A stretch of DNA of 64,000 bases from GCA-2861595 sp035536185 (GCA_035536185.1 DATLOM010000058.1:1-64000); one strand, 5' to 3'; positions 9,565 to 20,480 are shown, counted from the stretch's first letter. A program made the numbers and translations. The notes: generated by a model not told the origin, from the sequence alone.

Positions 9565-9568
<4 letters not shown>
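7631..9568 (+). CDS. glgE: Alpha-1,4-glucan:maltose-1-phosphate maltosyltransferase
   Basis: GlgE (GH13_3) adds maltosyl units from maltose 1-phosphate to alpha-1,4-glucan. The 645-residue protein has the DUF3416 N-terminal domain (about 1-180), then the catalytic barrel. Barrel marks are DIVYLPPIHPIGRAHRKGPN, FRVDNPHTKPF with nucleophile Asp375, FLAEAFTRPK with acid/base Glu404, and TMTPSYGIYSGYE near 490. Asp and Glu are 29 residues apart, as in Streptomyces GlgE (Asp394/Glu423). The GTG start at 7631 has a weak purine stretch (AAAGGG) ahead of it. The stop overlaps the treS start in GTGA, so translation is probably coupled. With TreS, Pep2 and GlgB it makes branched glucan from trehalose. 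Confidence 0.96.
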
Positions 9569-11247
<1,679 letters not shown>

Positions 11248-11251
11248 TGCA

Positions 11252-11403
11252 CCGTCGCCGATATCACCTGCTGCCTCGCCGGCCAGCGATGCCCCTGGCT
11301 GCGTTGCTCCTCCTCGAAAGCCGGCAAGAGGATTCCTTCGTCGCAGCGCCTTGCCAGGTGACACCGCTGACTCGCCGATGCACCCAGGCCATATCAGCGA
11401 CGG
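11252..11403. repeat. About 152-bp imperfect inverted-repeat element between treS and pep2
   Basis: The outer ends ccgtcgccgatatcacctg and, reversed, ccgtcgctgatatggcctg match at 16 of 19 positions. Further inside, CAGCG and CCTGGC blocks recur on both arms in order, so almost the whole gap can fold back on itself. It carries ATG 11378, which would otherwise extend pep2. No transposase lies inside. It could be a MITE-like insertion, a long RNA hairpin that tunes pep2 expression, or both. The identity of the element is unknown. Confidence 0.5.
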
Positions 11404-11410
11404 AGCACCC

Positions 11411-12700
11411 GTGACCCTGGCCGCCGGCATCGAGCCGCTGCTGCCGGCCTATCTCGGCCGCCAGCGCTGGTTCGCAGGAGAGGCGCCTTCCTCGGCCGAG
11501 GTCGTTACCAGCGAGGAGCTGGCTGACGGGCTGCTGTGGCTGCTGGCCGACGCCGGTGGAGCGCTCTACCAGGTCGTGATCGGCACCCGGGCGGCCGACG
11601 ACCAGCCCGATTTCCTCCACGGCCACGACGTCCAGGTGCTGGGTGTGGTCGACGGGCAGGTCGCATTCGACGCCCTGCTCGACCCCGAGTACGCGAAGTT
11701 GGTGCTGGCCAAGGTGTGCCCGGACCTGGACGCGCCATCGTTGATGCGCCCGATGGGCGCCGAGCAGTCGAACAGCTCGCTGGTCTTCGACGACGCCTTT
11801 GTGCTCAAGGTGTTCCGGCGCCTGCACGACGGGCCCAACCCCGACGTGGAGATCACCACGGCACTCGCCGCCGCCGGCTTCGGCCACGTGGCCGAACCCT
11901 TCGGCGTGTGGCGACAGGACAACCGCGATCTCGCCATTGCTGCCCGCTACCTGGCCGGTGGCGCCGAGGGCTGGGCGCTGGCCCAGACGTCCCTGCGGGA
12001 CCTCTACGCGACCGGGTACGACGATCCCGGGGCCTGCGGAGGGGACTTCGCGGCCGAGGCCACCCGCCTCGGCACCGTGACGGCCACCATGCACCTGGCC
12101 CTGGCCGAGCAGTTCGGGGCACAACCCGCTGACCCGGCGGCGTGGGCCGACGCGCTGGAGGCGCAGCTGTCGCGCCTGGCCGAGGGAGATGCGGATCCGG
12201 CGGCGGCGAAGGACTTCGTCGAGCGCCTCCGGGCCGTCGGCGACGCCGGCCCCGCCATCCGGGTCCACGGGGACTACCACCTGGGCCAGGTCATGCGCAC
12301 CGACACCGGTTGGTTCGTGCTGGACTTCGAGGGCGAGCCGGTCCGGCCCCTCGAGGAGCGGCGCCAGCCGACGTCGCCCATGAAGGACGTGGGAGGGATG
12401 CTGCGCTCGTTCCACTACGCGGCCCAGGTCGCTCTCACCGAGCGTGACGAGATGGAGCACGACGAGCTGCTGTCGCCCGCGGTGGCGTGGGAGCGGCGCA
12501 ACCAGGGCGCCTTCCTGGCCGGCTACTTCGGCACCGAGGGGATCGACGCCGTCCTGCCGGGGGGCACCGACCAGCGTGACCTGGTGCTGGCCAGCTTCGA
12601 GCTCGACAAGGCCGTTTACGAGGTCCTCTACGAGCGGGCTTACCGGCCGGATCTCGTCCACATCCCGTTGGGAGCCATCGCAAGGCTCCTCCGGGGGTAA
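11411..12700 (+). CDS. pep2: Maltokinase
   Basis: Phosphorylates maltose to maltose 1-phosphate with ATP, the donor for GlgE. The protein is 429 residues from GTG 11411, which has GGAG 5 nt upstream and gives the domain start LLPAYLGRQRWFAGE. An in-frame ATG at 11378 lies within the preceding inverted repeat and is less likely. The aminoglycoside-phosphotransferase-like kinase fold is visible: SNSSLVFDDAFVLKVFRRL (ATP-binding Lys), then the catalytic loop IRVHGDYHLGQVM near residue 288, then the metal-binding WFVLDFEGEPVRPLEERR. The order glgE-treS-pep2-glgB is that of the classic actinobacterial GlgE pathway. Confidence 0.94.
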   Translation: MTLAAGIEPLLPAYLGRQRWFAGEAPSSAEVVTSEELADGLLWLLADAGGALYQVVIGTRAADDQPDFLHGHDVQVLGVVDGQVAFDALLDPEYAKLVLAKVCPDLDAPSLMRPMGAEQSNSSLVFDDAFVLKVFRRLHDGPNPDVEITTALAAAGFGHVAEPFGVWRQDNRDLAIAARYLAGGAEGWALAQTSLRDLYATGYDDPGACGGDFAAEATRLGTVTATMHLALAEQFGAQPADPAAWADALEAQLSRLAEGDADPAAAKDFVERLRAVGDAGPAIRVHGDYHLGQVMRTDTGWFVLDFEGEPVRPLEERRQPTSPMKDVGGMLRSFHYAAQVALTERDEMEHDELLSPAVAWERRNQGAFLAGYFGTEGIDAVLPGGTDQRDLVLASFELDKAVYEVLYERAYRPDLVHIPLGAIARLLRG

Positions 12701-12709
12701 AAAGGTCAG

Positions 12710-14920
12710 ATGCCCACGCGCCCATCCCGCCGGACCGACTCCTCGGCTGCCGACATCGCCCGTCTGGTGGAGGGCTCCCACAGCGACCCCCACAGCGTCC
12801 TCGGCCTGCACGACGGGGTGGTCCGCGCCTACCGGCCGGACGCCCACGGCATGCGCCTGGTCCCCGCCGGCGGTGAGCCGATCTCCATGAGCAAGGTCCA
12901 CGACGCCGGCGTCTTCGAGGCCAAGGTCCCGCCCCACCTGCTCCCCGAAGACGGCAGCTACCGCCTCGAGGCCGACTACCCCGGGGGGCCCCACTCCTGG
13001 GAGGACCCGTACCGCTTCTGGCCCACCCTCGGCGACGTCGACCTGCATCTGCTGGGCGAAGGTCGCCACCGACGCCTCTGGAGGGTTCTCGGCGCCCATC
13101 TCCACACCCATCAGGGCGTGGAGGGCACCTCCTTCGCCGTCTGGGCGCCCAGCGCCCGCTCCGTGCGGGTGGTCGGCGACTTCAACTTCTGGGACGGCCG
13201 TCTCCACCCGATGCGCTCGCTGGGCTCGTCCGGTATCTGGGAGCTCTTCGTGCCCGGTGTGGCCGCCGGCGCCGTCTACAAGTACGAGCTCCTCACCGAA
13301 GAAGGCCATCTCACCAAGAAGGCCGACCCCCTCGCCTTCACCGCCGAGCTCCCGCCCGGCACCTCCAGCGTCGTCAGCTCCTCGTCCCATCGCTGGGGCG
13401 ACGATGACTGGATGGCCAACCGGGAGAACCGGCCGGCGTTGGTCGACCCGATGTCGGTCTACGAGCTCCATCTGGGCTCCTGGCGCAGAAAGACCGAGGA
13501 GGACAACCGGCCTCTCACCTACCGCGAGCTGGCCGAGCAGCTTCCGGCGTACGTGGCCGACATGGGCTTCACCCACGTCGAGATGATGCCGGTGGCCGAG
13601 CACCCCTACGGCCCCTCGTGGGGGTACCAGATCTCGTCCTACTTCGCCCCCACCAGCCGCTACGGCCCTCCCGACGACCTGCGGGTCCTCGTCGACGCCT
13701 TCCACCAAGCCGGCATCGGCGTGATGATCGACTGGGTGCCGGCCCACTTCCCCCGCGACGACTGGGCCCTGGCCCGTTTCGACGGCACCGCCCTCTACGA
13801 GCACGAGGACCCCCGTAAGGGATCGCACCCCGACTGGGGCACGCTGGTGTTCAACTACGGGCGCAACGAGGTCCGGAACTTCCTCATCGCCAACGCCCTG
13901 TACTGGCTGGAGGAGTACCACATCGACGGCCTGCGGGTGGATGCCGTGGCCTCGATGCTCTACCTCGACTACTCCCGCAAGGAGGGCGAGTGGATCCCCA
14001 ACGAGTTCGGCGGGCGGGAGAACCTCGAGGCCGTCACCTTCCTCAAGGAGCTGAACGAGGTCGTCTACGCCGAGCACCCCGGCGCCATCACCGTGGCCGA
14101 GGAGTCCACGGCCTGGCCGGCGGTGTCACGGCCCACCTACCTCGGCGGCCTCGGCTTCGGCTTCAAGTGGAACATGGGCTGGATGCACGACACCCTCGAC
14201 TACTTCGCCAAGGAACCCGTCCACCGCCGCTACCACCACCACGAGCTGACCTTCGGGCTCCTCTACGCCTTCAGCGAGAACTTCATCCTGCCCCTGAGCC
14301 ACGACGAGGTCGTGCACGGCAAGGGGTCGCTGCTGGGAAAGATGCCCGGCGACAAGTGGCAGCGCCTGGCCAACCTGCGCTGCCTGCTGGCGTGGATGTG
14401 GGCCCACCCTGGGAAGCAGCTGCTGTTCATGGGCGGCGAGATCGGCCAGGAGCGTGAGTGGCGCCACGACGACAGCATCGACTGGCACCTGCTCGACGAC
14501 CCCGGCCACCGGGGCATCCAGGACCTCGTGCGGCGCCTCAACGAGGCCTACCAGGCCCACCCGGCGCTCTGGCAGCGCGACTCGGTGCCCGAGGGCTTCC
14601 AGTGGATCGACGCCAGCGACGTGGAGGGCAACGTCCTGTCGTTCCTCAGGATGGCGGCCGACGGCACCCCGATGGCCTGTGTGGCCAACCTCTCCCCGGT
14701 TCCCCGGGCCGGCTACCGCATCGGCCTTCCCAGCGGTGGCACGTGGCGGGAGGTGCTCAACACCGACGCCATCGGCTTCGGCGGCAGCGGCGTGGGATCC
14801 GGTGGCGAGGTAAACGCCATGGAGCACCCGTGGCACGGCCTGCCGTGCTCAGTGACCCTGACGCTCCCGCCCCTGGCGGTGCTCTGGCTGGCCCCCACGG
14901 GCGGCTCTGCGCTTTCATAG
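12710..14920 (+). CDS. glgB: 1,4-alpha-glucan branching enzyme
   Basis: Introduces alpha-1,6 branches into the glucan that GlgE extends. The 736 residues contain two N-terminal CBM48-type modules (about 12-105 and 130-225, with FAVWAPSARSVRVVGDFN), the GH13_9 barrel and a C-terminal all-beta domain. Motifs seen: WGYQISSYFAPTSRYG, DGLRVDAVASMLYLDY with nucleophile Asp411, ITVAEESTAWP with acid/base Glu about 464, and LPLSHDEVVHGKGSL. Start ATG 12710 lies 9 bp after pep2, with GGTCAG before it. The long N-terminal extension is typical of actinobacterial GlgB. Confidence 0.96.
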   Translation: MPTRPSRRTDSSAADIARLVEGSHSDPHSVLGLHDGVVRAYRPDAHGMRLVPAGGEPISMSKVHDAGVFEAKVPPHLLPEDGSYRLEADYPGGPHSWEDPYRFWPTLGDVDLHLLGEGRHRRLWRVLGAHLHTHQGVEGTSFAVWAPSARSVRVVGDFNFWDGRLHPMRSLGSSGIWELFVPGVAAGAVYKYELLTEEGHLTKKADPLAFTAELPPGTSSVVSSSSHRWGDDDWMANRENRPALVDPMSVYELHLGSWRRKTEEDNRPLTYRELAEQLPAYVADMGFTHVEMMPVAEHPYGPSWGYQISSYFAPTSRYGPPDDLRVLVDAFHQAGIGVMIDWVPAHFPRDDWALARFDGTALYEHEDPRKGSHPDWGTLVFNYGRNEVRNFLIANALYWLEEYHIDGLRVDAVASMLYLDYSRKEGEWIPNEFGGRENLEAVTFLKELNEVVYAEHPGAITVAEESTAWPAVSRPTYLGGLGFGFKWNMGWMHDTLDYFAKEPVHRRYHHHELTFGLLYAFSENFILPLSHDEVVHGKGSLLGKMPGDKWQRLANLRCLLAWMWAHPGKQLLFMGGEIGQEREWRHDDSIDWHLLDDPGHRGIQDLVRRLNEAYQAHPALWQRDSVPEGFQWIDASDVEGNVLSFLRMAADGTPMACVANLSPVPRAGYRIGLPSGGTWREVLNTDAIGFGGSGVGSGGEVNAMEHPWHGLPCSVTLTLPPLAVLWLAPTGGSALS

Positions 14921-14926
14921 CGCCCC

Positions 14927-17221
14927 TTGGCTCACCTCCTGGCCGTCCACGGCCACTTCTACCAACCACCGAGGGAGAACCCCTGGACCGAGGAGGTGGC
15001 GCGCGAGGCTTCCGCCGCGCCCTTCCACGACTGGAACGCGCGCATCACCGCCGAGTCCTACTGGCCCAACGCCGCCGCTCGCATCTTCGACGACCCCGGG
15101 CGGGTGGTCGCCATCGTCAACAACTACGAGCGGCTCTCGTTCGACGCCGGGCCGACCCTCATGGCCTGGCTCGAGCGCCACGAGCCGCAGACGTACGCGG
15201 CGATCGTCGCCGCCGACGCCGCCGGCGGGGGCGCCATCGCCCAGGCTCACGGCCACATCATCCTGCCCCTGGCCAATGCGCGGGACGTGCGGACCCAGGT
15301 CCGGTGGGGGCTGGCCGACTTCATCCACCGGTTCCGCCGGCCGGCCGACGGGATGTGGCTGCCGGAGACGGCGGTCAACGACGACGTGCTCGCCATCCTG
15401 GCCGAGGAGGGCGTGGCCTTCACCATCCTGGCCTCCCACCAGGCGTCGGAGGCGATGCAACCGATAGACACCAGCAGGGCCTACAAGTGGTCCCACCCCG
15501 ACGGCTCCGGCCGCTCGGTGACACTGGTGTTCTACGACGGCGGGCTGTCGCACGCCCTGGCCTTCGAGCTGGCCGGTCTCTCGAGCCAGGCCTTTGTCGA
15601 GCGGGTCTCCCACAGTCGCAAGGGACTCGTCACCGTCGCTGCCGACGGCGAGACCTTCGGGCACCACCAGCGTTGGGGCGAACGCTTCCTAGCCCACGCG
15701 CTCACCGTCGAGGCACCGCGGAGGGGGGTGGAGGTCGTCAACCTCGCCCGCTACCTCGCCGTCCACCCGGCCGAGCTGCAGGCAACGGTGCGGGAGAGCA
15801 GCTGGTCCTGTGCCCACGGCGTGGGCCGGTGGCGCGAGGACTGCGGCTGCTCCACCGGTGCCGAGCCGGGCTGGGACCAGCGGTGGCGGGCGCCGCTACG
15901 GGAGGCCCTGGACGGGCTGCGGGACCATGCTGCCGCCGTGTTCGAGCGACGGGGCGCATCGGTGATGGTCGACCCCTGGGCCGCCCGCGACCGCTACATC
16001 GACGTCCTGCTCGGTGCCCGGAGCCGGGAGGAGTTCACCTCCGCCCACATCACCGGCGATCCGGTGGTGGCCTTCAGCCTGCTGGAGGCACAGCGCCACG
16101 CCATGGCTATGTACACCTCGTGCGGCTGGTTCTTCAACGACCTCGCCGGGCTGGAGACGGTGCAGGTGCTCCGCTACGCGGCAAGGGTCATGGACCTGCT
16201 GCGGGAGCTCGACGAAGAGCCCGGCGAGATGGCCTTCCTCGAGGTGCTGGACAAGGCCGAGAGCAACGTGGCCGACGAGGGCACGGGCCGGGACGTGTGG
16301 GCCAACCACGTGGCGCCGGCTCGGGTGGACGCCCACCGGGCCGTAGCCCACCTCGCCCTGGTCGACCTTCTGGAGGGGAGGCCGCCGGCGGGGGAGGCCG
16401 GCGCCTTCCAGGTGCAGGCCCTGGATCACGCCCGGGGCGACCGCGGCCCTGTGGCCCTGTCGTCGGGCCGCGTCGCCCTCACCCACCGCCGCACCGGCCG
16501 GCGGACCGAGCACCTGTGGGCCGCTCTCCACCTAGGTGGCCTGGAGGTGGTCGGCTCCACCCGCGCCCTTGACTCCGGGCCCGAGGATGCCGGCGACGCT
16601 CTCGAGATCCTCCGGCGCGCCTTCGACGACGGCGCCCCGGTCACGACGCTGCTGCGGATGGTCGGCGGGCTCGGGCCCCGAGAGCTCGACCTTCGCTCCG
16701 CCCTGCCCGACGCCGCCGAGCAACTGGTCGAGCGGGCCGCGGCCACCCTGTCCGACCGGTTCGCGGCGGCCTACGAGCGCCTGGTCGACGACCACTGGCA
16801 CACCCTCCAGGCCCTCGCCTCCGCCGGCCACCCCATTCCCCCGGAGCTGCGGGCGCCGGCGGAGCTGGTGCTGGCCCGCCGCCTCGAGGCCGAGATCCTC
16901 GCCCAGGACGGCTCCCTCGAGCCCGGCGCCTACACCGCGGCCCGCCGGGTCGCCCAGGAGGCCCGCGCCGGCGGGTTCGTCGTCGACACCCCCCGGGTCC
17001 GAGCGGCCCTCAGCCGCCTCCTGCTGGCCGCGGTCACCCGCGCCGTGGAGGGCGCCGGCGTGGACGAGGCCATCGCCGTGCTACGCCTCGCCCGCGAGCT
17101 GCGCGTGGAGGTCCCCATCGAGGGCCCCCAGGAGCTGGTGTACGCCGCCCTGACCAACGGTGCCGTCCCTGGCAACGCCCTCCGCGCCCTGGCGTCTGCC
17201 CTCAACCTCGCCGTCGACTAG
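14927..17221 (+). CDS. GH57-family glycoside hydrolase with DUF3536 region
   Basis: A 764-residue protein opening with the GH57 signature LLAVHGHFYQPPRENPW. It continues with ESYWPNAAARIFD, MWLPETAVNDDVLAILAEEG and VAADGETFGHHQRWGERFL, the usual order of GH57 conserved regions. Glu in LPETAV and Asp in ADGETFG are candidate catalytic residues. The C-terminal half (about 300-760) fits the DUF3536 region that accompanies this subgroup. The only sensible start is TTG 14927, 6 bp after the glgB stop. The substrate is unknown; the location implies an alpha-glucan or maltodextrin. An alternative is a 4-alpha-glucanotransferase-like activity. Confidence 0.85.
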   Translation: MAHLLAVHGHFYQPPRENPWTEEVAREASAAPFHDWNARITAESYWPNAAARIFDDPGRVVAIVNNYERLSFDAGPTLMAWLERHEPQTYAAIVAADAAGGGAIAQAHGHIILPLANARDVRTQVRWGLADFIHRFRRPADGMWLPETAVNDDVLAILAEEGVAFTILASHQASEAMQPIDTSRAYKWSHPDGSGRSVTLVFYDGGLSHALAFELAGLSSQAFVERVSHSRKGLVTVAADGETFGHHQRWGERFLAHALTVEAPRRGVEVVNLARYLAVHPAELQATVRESSWSCAHGVGRWREDCGCSTGAEPGWDQRWRAPLREALDGLRDHAAAVFERRGASVMVDPWAARDRYIDVLLGARSREEFTSAHITGDPVVAFSLLEAQRHAMAMYTSCGWFFNDLAGLETVQVLRYAARVMDLLRELDEEPGEMAFLEVLDKAESNVADEGTGRDVWANHVAPARVDAHRAVAHLALVDLLEGRPPAGEAGAFQVQALDHARGDRGPVALSSGRVALTHRRTGRRTEHLWAALHLGGLEVVGSTRALDSGPEDAGDALEILRRAFDDGAPVTTLLRMVGGLGPRELDLRSALPDAAEQLVERAAATLSDRFAAAYERLVDDHWHTLQALASAGHPIPPELRAPAELVLARRLEAEILAQDGSLEPGAYTAARRVAQEARAGGFVVDTPRVRAALSRLLLAAVTRAVEGAGVDEAIAVLRLARELRVEVPIEGPQELVYAALTNGAVPGNALRALASALNLAVD

Positions 17222-17547
17222 CGGGCGGCGCGCCCCCGGTCACCGGGTCCTGTCCCTCAGGGCCCCTCCCAACGGGGTCCCCCCCGCCTGACGGCGGGTC
17301 CCCCCCGTCGGGCCCCTCCCGGCGACGCCGTAGTCGACTACCTCAGGTCCGCTTTCTGTCGGAGGTGGGCCGCCTGGCTCCCGCCCGCGCAGGCCATTTC
17401 AAGGGCGGACCTGAGGTAGTCGACTTCGACGGCGCCTACGGGCCACCCAGTGACCTCGGTGGTTCGCTCCGAGGCGGGCTGACGGCATCCGCCCTGTTTC
17501 AGACCATCCAGACGTGGACCTGCCGCCCGGGGCGCGTCGACGGCGCC
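17222..17547. other. Convergent intergenic region with long hairpin
   Basis: Between the GH57 gene (plus) and the SRPBCC gene (minus). The first 100 bp are C/G runs (repeated gggtcccccc and gggcccctcc blocks). A perfect inverted repeat occupies 17332-17425. No open frame has convincing codon use. A bidirectional transcription stop is the simplest reading. Confidence 0.5.
17332..17425. repeat. Perfect 21-bp inverted repeat with 52-nt spacer
   Basis: AGTCGACTACCTCAGGTCCGC at 17332-17352 is exactly complementary to 17405-17425. The left arm itself contains the palindrome AGTCGACT. Perfect arms of this length with a 52-nt loop are too good for chance. Possible roles are a transcription stop between the convergent genes, ends of a small mobile element, or a recombination site. 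No coding capacity lies in the spacer. Confidence 0.6.
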
Positions 17548-17991
17548 TCAGTCGGCGGCTTCCAGGCGGTGTTTCAGGCGCTTCAGGTTCTTCTTCCAGA
17601 TGTGGCGTAGAAGGGGGCGGCTGACCATGGCCCCCAGCGGGCCGGCGAGCCACCAGGGGTAGGTCAGGCGCTCGTCCCAGGTGAAGCGGGTCTTGCCGCG
17701 GGGCGTTGTTCGCAGGGTGAAGCGGCCAGTGCCGGTGACCATGCCGACGTGGCGGATGCCCATGGTGCGGCGCCCGCGCCATTCGGTGACCTCCATGCGG
17801 TCGTTCAGCCGGATGGGGCCGATCTTGGTGATGCAGTCGAAGGTGGTCCCGACTCCTTGGCGCTGCCGGGACGTGAACTCGATGGACTCGGCGTCGGCCA
17901 TCCACTGGACGTGGGAGGCGATGTCGCGCACGTCGGCCCAGACCTGCCGGCGGGGCACGTCGATGACCGTGCTCACGCGTATGTGGGACAC
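17548..17991 (-). CDS. SRPBCC-family (START-like) protein
   Basis: A 147-residue cytoplasmic protein. It opens with HIRVSTVIDVPRRQVWADVRD, the typical first strand and helix of SRPBCC ligand-binding proteins, followed by alternating strands and a long C-terminal amphipathic helix (RHIWKKNLKRLKHRLEAAD). The family binds hydrophobic ligands or acts in polyketide cyclisation; no catalytic residue can be assigned. Start GTG 17991 has GGGAG 3-4 nt upstream. It is divergent from the PaaK-like ligase by 44 bp. Confidence 0.8.
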   Translation of the reverse strand: MSHIRVSTVIDVPRRQVWADVRDIASHVQWMADAESIEFTSRQRQGVGTTFDCITKIGPIRLNDRMEVTEWRGRRTMGIRHVGMVTGTGRFTLRTTPRGKTRFTWDERLTYPWWLAGPLGAMVSRPLLRHIWKKNLKRLKHRLEAAD

Positions 17992-18035
17992 GGGCTCCCA
18001 CGGTAGAGCGGGACCTGACCGGTATGGTCGCCGCC

Positions 18036-19313
18036 GTGCCGGGTGACGGGGATAGGGCTCTGGCCCGGTACCTGCGGCACGAGGTGGGTGCCCACTCGCC
18101 GTACTACCGGACCTTCGCCGGCGACGACACTCAGGAACCATGGCCGCGGTCGCGCGATGGGTTGTCGCGGTTGCCCCTCCTGAGCCTTTCCGAGATCAAC
18201 GATCCTGCCGCGTTCGTCCTCCGGCCGAACTGGGCCAGCCTCGAGGGCGCGGGTGGTCAAAGGTTCGCGGCACGCCTGGCGGTAACGGGCACGGGCCGGA
18301 GGCGGCCTCGCCGGAGACGGCAGCTCGTGGACCATCGCTACAAGCCGGTCCACTGGACCCTGGACGCCGGGATACCTGTCGGGTCCTCGGCTGCTGATCT
18401 GGATCGCCTGGCCATGCTGGGCGCCCGGTGGCTCGAGCGGGCCGGTGTCGAGGCGGTCGATGTGCTGGTGGGCGTCGCACCTCCCGGTCCCAACCTCGCC
18501 TACTGGCAGCTGGTGCTGGGTGCGCGGGAAGCGGGGATCTCCGCTGTCCATCTTGTCCCGCCGGCGGCGGCATCGGAGGTGGCCCGGCTCTACCCGACGG
18601 TGTTGGCCGGTCGGCCCTTCGACCTGGCCCGGTTGTTGACTGCGGCTCGAGCGGAGGGCTGCCCCCTTGCCGCCGTGCGCACGATCATCGCCGTGGGGGA
18701 GCCACTCGAGGAGGGGGTGCGGACCAAGCTCCTCCAGCTGCTCGACGATCCGTCCGAAGGAGCGGTCGTGGCGGCATGGGCGCCTTCGGGCGTGCGTATG
18801 CTCTGGGGGGAGTGCCGAGCGGGAGCAGGTGCCGGCGCCGGCCTGCACACCTGGCCCGGGGCCGAGGTGCTCGAGGTGATCGACCCGTTGTCCGGGACAG
18901 CGGCGCCGCCCGGTGCCGACGGCGAGCTGGTTTGGACGGCGCTCGGGTGGAGCGGCACCGTGTTCGTCCGCCTGCGCACCGGCGTGTTCGCCGCCCTCGA
19001 CGACGGCCCCTGTCCCGCCTGTCACGAGCCCGGGCCGCGACTGTCGATCGTGTCCGACACGCCGGCGTTCCTCAATGCTCTGGACAGGCATCCCGAGGTC
19101 ACGGGTTGGCAGGTCGAGCTGCGCACCGTGGACGGGAACGAGGAGCTGCTCGTGTTCATGTCGCTGGCGCCGGCGGTGGCCGGGCGCGACGTCGTACACG
19201 AGCTGGACGCGCAGCTGTCGGCCACCCAGTACGTCGTGGTCGACGGTCCCATCCTCGACAGCCGCCTGGCCGCCTCCGGGGACCGCCGGGTGCTCGACCT
19301 GCGCCGGCGCTGA
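18036..19313 (+). CDS. PaaK-like AMP-dependent ligase family protein
   Basis: A 425-residue protein resembling phenylacetate-CoA ligase relatives. The C-terminal part has GELVWTALGWSG, then FVRLRTGVFAALDDGPCPAC, equivalent to the VIRYRTGD and Cys-rich segment of PaaK proteins, and a small final domain. The N-terminal half is divergent: the Ser/Thr/Gly-rich phosphate loop is only hinted at (WTLDAGIPVGSS). Substrate and even activity are uncertain. GTG 18036 is 7 nt after TATGGT, so it is preferred over the in-frame ATG 18024, which lies within that box. It stands 45 bp ahead of the cysteine desulfurase gene, which has its own promoter-like box. Confidence 0.65.
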   Translation: MPGDGDRALARYLRHEVGAHSPYYRTFAGDDTQEPWPRSRDGLSRLPLLSLSEINDPAAFVLRPNWASLEGAGGQRFAARLAVTGTGRRRPRRRRQLVDHRYKPVHWTLDAGIPVGSSAADLDRLAMLGARWLERAGVEAVDVLVGVAPPGPNLAYWQLVLGAREAGISAVHLVPPAAASEVARLYPTVLAGRPFDLARLLTAARAEGCPLAAVRTIIAVGEPLEEGVRTKLLQLLDDPSEGAVVAAWAPSGVRMLWGECRAGAGAGAGLHTWPGAEVLEVIDPLSGTAAPPGADGELVWTALGWSGTVFVRLRTGVFAALDDGPCPACHEPGPRLSIVSDTPAFLNALDRHPEVTGWQVELRTVDGNEELLVFMSLAPAVAGRDVVHELDAQLSATQYVVVDGPILDSRLAASGDRRVLDLRRR

Positions 19314-19358
19314 CGGCGCGGGAAGCCGCCACGTTCCGGCGGCCGTAGCCTTGTAGAA

Positions 19359-20480
19359 GTGACCGTCTACCTCGACCACGCGGCAACGACGCCGCTGCGC
19401 CCCTTGGTCCTCGAGGCGATGATGCCGTTCCTGACGGACCAGTTCGGCAATCCGTCGGGATCTCACGCCGTTTCCCGGGCGGCCCGCAAGGCGGTGGACG
19501 AGGCCCGGGACGTCGTGGCCGAGTGCCTCGGCTGCGAGCCCGGCGAGGTCATCTTCACGGGTACCGGGACAGAGGCCGACAACCTTGCTCTCGCCGGCGT
19601 GGTGGCGCGGCGGCCCGGGAAGGTCTTTTGCAGCGCCATCGAGCACCACGCCGTGCTCCATGCCGTGCAGGCGTTGCGGGGCTCTGTCGTTCCCGTCCAT
19701 CCCACCGGCGTCGTCGACGTCGATGCGCTGGCCGCGGCTCTGGGCCCGGAGGTGTCGGTGGTCTCGGTCATGCTGGCCAACAACGAGATCGGCGTCGTCC
19801 AGCCGCTGGACGAAGTGGTGGAGGTAGTGCGCGAGCACGCGCCGGAGGCGGTCGTGCACACCGATGCCGTGCAGGCGTTCCCGTGGGTGGACGTGGCCAC
19901 TGCCGCGTCGGGCGCCGGGCTCGTCGCCGTCAGTGCCCACAAGTTCGGCGGCCCGAAGGGGGTGGGCGCTCTTGTTGCCCGCAGGGGTGTGCGGCTGGCG
20001 CCGATCATGCATGGTGGCGGCCAGGAGCGGGACCGGCGCAGCGGGACCCACAACGTCGCCGGCATCGTGGGCATGGCCGCGGCCATGCGCATCACCGTGA
20101 ACGAGCGCGACGCCACCGTCGCCCGGGTCGCGTCGCTCCGGGACCGGCTCGGCGACGCCTTGCTGGCCGCGCTTCCCGGGACCGTGGAGACCGGTGACCG
20201 CGGCCACAAGGTCGCCGGCAGCTGCCACCTGCGCTTCCGCGGGATCGAGAGCGAGACCCTGCTGGTCCTGCTCGACGACGCCGGCGTCTGCGCCTCGGCC
20301 GGATCGGCCTGCGCCAGCGGCGCCATGGAGCCGTCCCACGTCCTGGCCGCCATCGGCGTCGATCGAGACGAGGCACGTTCTGCCGTCCGCTTCTCCCTCG
20401 GTTCCACCACTACGGAGGACGACGTGGACCTCGCCGTCAAGGCCGTCACCGAGGCCGTCTCCCACCTCCGCGAGGCATGA
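19359..20480 (+). CDS. Cysteine desulfurase (NifS/IscS type)
   Basis: A PLP enzyme that takes sulfur from cysteine as a persulfide for tRNA thiolation and Fe-S assembly. It has 373 residues. Seen: YLDHAATTPLRPLVLEAM at the N-terminus, HHAVLHAVQAL, the Schiff-base Lys in SAHKFGGPKGVG (about residue 196), and the sulfur-carrying Cys in SAGSACASGAMEPSHVL (about 315). Start GTG 19359 follows TAGCCT by 7 nt, which fits a leaderless transcript. mnmA follows on the same strand after two 39-bp palindromes, so sulfur transfer to MnmA is the likely main role. Confidence 0.93.
   Translation: MTVYLDHAATTPLRPLVLEAMMPFLTDQFGNPSGSHAVSRAARKAVDEARDVVAECLGCEPGEVIFTGTGTEADNLALAGVVARRPGKVFCSAIEHHAVLHAVQALRGSVVPVHPTGVVDVDALAAALGPEVSVVSVMLANNEIGVVQPLDEVVEVVREHAPEAVVHTDAVQAFPWVDVATAASGAGLVAVSAHKFGGPKGVGALVARRGVRLAPIMHGGGQERDRRSGTHNVAGIVGMAAAMRITVNERDATVARVASLRDRLGDALLAALPGTVETGDRGHKVAGSCHLRFRGIESETLLVLLDDAGVCASAGSACASGAMEPSHVLAAIGVDRDEARSAVRFSLGSTTTEDDVDLAVKAVTEAVSHLREA

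Noticed and set aside
11378..11410. ATG 11378 as the pep2 start
   Set aside because: It lies inside the inverted-repeat element. GTG 11411 has GGAG 5 nt upstream and gives the normal family N-terminus.
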